From the NCBI GenBank assembly GCA_900114885.1, contig FOUN01000011.1, positions 62,001-126,000 of the forward strand: a DNA stretch of 64,000 nucleotides, read 5' to 3'. The first letter of the stretch is position 1, and the number at the start of each line of letters is the position of its first letter. A program made the translations under genes and the position numbers. The DNA is from Psychrobacillus psychrodurans (GTDB taxonomy: Bacteria; Bacillota; Bacilli; Bacillales_A; Planococcaceae). The notes beneath the pieces were generated by a model. It made no database searches. It was not told the DNA's origin and was given only the letters and a program-made list of their open reading frames with translations. Of the stretch, positions 62,367-64,000 are shown in pieces.

Positions 62367-64000
62367 TTATATGATAATTTCTATTTCCAAACCACCGTGA
62401 GTCATATTCTCAAAAGGAACATGATCTGATTCTTTTGTTTGTTTTATACCTATCGTAACAGTTGAATTCGAAACATGATGACTGTAAATATAATCTATTG
62501 AATGACTATCTGATGTTAGTCCATTCTCTCCTGTTTGAGAGAATTTTACCAATGGTACAATGCCGGGAGAGACATGTTGAAGCTTGACCACTAACCCCTT
62601 AGGATTGCTCTCAACTAAAGAAACATAAGGTTGCCCGCTCTTAAATTGAATGCTCCCATTTCCATTATTTGCTGCCAGGCTAAATACAATTGGCTGACTC
62701 TGAAGAGGCTGGAATACTGCATTACCGCCTACTAGTGTATTATGTCCAACTGACCCAGTTGTTTCTGCAGTGAGTGGTACTCCTTCATCCCCCATCTTAA
62801 TCGTATTTCCAACTACCCCTACATCCTTACAATTCCATATTCTTAACCCGTATTGAGTTAAAGGATTAGGTGTTTTAATCGTGTTGCCTTGGACCGATCC
62901 ATCCTGTAAATTTCGGACTAATATTCCTCCTGCTATTCTTGGATGATCTACATCTACTATATTATTGGTCACATTTCCACCAAAGTTTGGTTGAGTAGGA
63001 ATGGAATATCCAGCATAAATCACATATGGCTCAAAAATGGTATTTGCAATATCCAGCTCATCTGGAACTCCGTGAATGATATTCCCATCAACAATCAATC
63101 GATCAAAAGAACCTACAAAAATAACTCCGTCTGTACCAAAGCAATTTTCAACATGATTATTGGTCACTATTGCATTCGTCTCTTGATTGACTTTCGTTTG
63201 CCTTTGTACTCCTCCAATATAGATAGCTCCTAATGGATTTTTAGCATAACCACAATTTTCGATTTTATTGTTAGCTATAATACAGTCCTTTGCATATTGC
63301 TCTACATTAGTCCACTTATAATAGACCCCTCCAACCATGGAATCAGATATAAGATTATCTGTTGCTATTAAACCACCGCCAGCATGGCCATCTATAGCTT
63401 TACGTTTATTTCCCCTAAGCGTACACCCACTTATTAAAAGATCGTTGGCTTTAGAAAACAACGTACCCAGTGAATTGATCCCATAGCCAGGATCTACATA
63501 AGTATGATGTTTGGAGGCATGTGGATGCCCTGCCCTATCGCTTATACTATTAATTACCCGCGGTCTTTCTACTGCCGAGAATACATAATTGCTAGAATAA
63601 TTATCATGAGCATTACATTCTATAAAAGTTATGTTTGCATTATCTCCGTATTCTAAATCGGTTGGTAGATAGTCCCCTAAATGTCCTACCGAAAATCCTG
63701 AGTAATTAAATCCACTACTTTCACAAGCTCTGAAGATAATATTATTACAACCACGATGTACTAAAACTCCACTTCCTACATTCCCTATAAATCCTCCGCC
63801 AAATAATCCGAATGGTTGACCATCATTTCTAGCACGTGCACTCGTATCGAAGCTATTATTTTTTCTATAATTCCAAAATCCAGATGTTGGATAGCCCCCA
63901 GCAGAAGTACCTTTTTCCCCATAACCAGTTACAGGATCTATTTCAGGGAACTCACCATATCCCTCAAACTTGATACCTTCAATAATACAATCCTCACATA
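62367..64000 (-). CDS. Right-handed beta-helix repeat protein (5' end outside the window)
   Basis: The frame is open from the right edge to the stop at 62367, giving at least 543 residues; a TTG at 63461 is internal, not the start. The sequence is built of about 22-residue Asn/Gly-rich coils such as NNIIFRACESSGFNYSGFSVG, KDCIIANNKIENCGY and NIVDVDHPRIAGGIL, the pattern of NosD/pectate-lyase-like beta helices. The last ~100 residues (from about KSGQPYVSLVESN) form a different beta-sandwich-like end. Possible roles are polysaccharide lyase or epimerase, surface adhesin, or phage tailspike; nothing here decides. No signal peptide can be judged because the N-terminus is missing. Confidence 0.88.
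   Translation of the reverse strand, partial: CEDCIIEGIKFEGYGEFPEIDPVTGYGEKGTSAGGYPTSGFWNYRKNNSFDTSARARNDGQPFGLFGGGFIGNVGSGVLVHRGCNNIIFRACESSGFNYSGFSVGHLGDYLPTDLEYGDNANITFIECNAHDNYSSNYVFSAVERPRVINSISDRAGHPHASKHHTYVDPGYGINSLGTLFSKANDLLISGCTLRGNKRKAIDGHAGGGLIATDNLISDSMVGGVYYKWTNVEQYAKDCIIANNKIENCGYAKNPLGAIYIGGVQRQTKVNQETNAIVTNNHVENCFGTDGVIFVGSFDRLIVDGNIIHGVPDELDIANTIFEPYVIYAGYSIPTQPNFGGNVTNNIVDVDHPRIAGGILVRNLQDGSVQGNTIKTPNPLTQYGLRIWNCKDVGVVGNTIKMGDEGVPLTAETTGSVGHNTLVGGNAVFQPLQSQPIVFSLAANNGNGSIQFKSGQPYVSLVESNPKGLVVKLQHVSPGIVPLVKFSQTGENGLTSDSHSIDYIYSHHVSNSTVTIGIKQTKESDHVPFENMTHGGLEIEIII

Noticed and set aside
63461-63461. A TTG at 63461 as start of the beta-helix gene
   Set aside because: The frame is open upstream to the window edge with the same beta-helix composition.

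Overview
This window is ordinary chromosome from a low-GC, endospore-forming Gram-positive bacterium of the order Bacillales, most likely family Planococcaceae (Psychrobacillus, Sporosarcina, Paenisporosarcina or Lysinibacillus relatives). The evidence is the gene content and the gene order. The order follows the ysdB to ytsP block of Bacillus subtilis almost gene for gene: rplT-rpmI-infC-thrS, dnaI-dnaB-nrdR-speD-gapB-coaE-mutM-polA, phoR-phoP, mdh-icd-citZ, ytvI, fxsA, pyk-pfkA-accA-accD, dnaE-nrnA-ytpI-ytoI-ytkL, ald, ackA-ytxK-tpx, the yteJ-like gene and sppA, nadK2, ytcI-sasp-thiI-nifZ-ezrA-hisK-ytsP. An alpha/beta-type SASP gene implies sporulation. Differences from B. subtilis include hflK-hflC and a D-amino-acid ligase-like ATP-grasp gene between polA and phoR, and no ytaF, ytsJ or braB at their usual places.

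Layout. Positions 1-7300 carry a stress gene under a SigW-like promoter (ysdB), a repeat-rich gene-poor stretch, and the infC operon with its L20-type attenuated leader. thrS follows, with a Thr T-box leader that lies about 770 bp away from it because repeats have inserted in between. Positions 7287-18800 hold replication and repair genes (dnaI, dnaB, polA, mutM), nrdR, speD, gapB, coaE and hflKC. Positions 19700-27800 hold the ligase gene, phoPR and the citrate-to-malate genes. Positions 27900-41300 hold glycolysis, the committed step of fatty acid synthesis, dnaE and nrnA. Positions 41300-53100 hold peptidase, fluoride export, alanine dehydrogenase, acetate kinase, peroxidase and envelope protease genes. 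Positions 53100-61900 hold acyl-CoA activation, spore DNA protection, tRNA thiolation, EzrA, histidinol phosphatase and a free-Met-sulfoxide reductase. A large beta-helix gene runs off the right edge. Most genes are on the minus strand.

Genes that work together: PhoPR and the adjacent ligase form one apparent operon; pfkA-pyk and accD-accA link glycolysis to lipid synthesis beside a GntR-type regulator that has a matching operator at its own promoter; citZ-icd-mdh are three TCA steps. Three matches to the B. subtilis SigW promoter (TGAAAC-N16/17-CGTA) precede ysdB, hflK and sppA, which suggests an envelope-stress regulon in this stretch.

I found no prophage, CRISPR array, tRNA, rRNA or intact insertion sequence. 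The most unusual content is non-coding: (i) an exact 21-bp-period array of CAAGTAA heptamers at 819-909; (ii) a structured, protein-free block at 1801-2016; (iii) a family of composite inverted GC-rich repeats scattered between operons; (iv) a long nested fold-back element at 29319-29538 with a related arm near 23890; (v) a structured speD leader; (vi) two consecutive terminator hairpins that contain the ribosome-binding site of the next gene (ytxK, ackA); (vii) seven perfect GGGTGT units.
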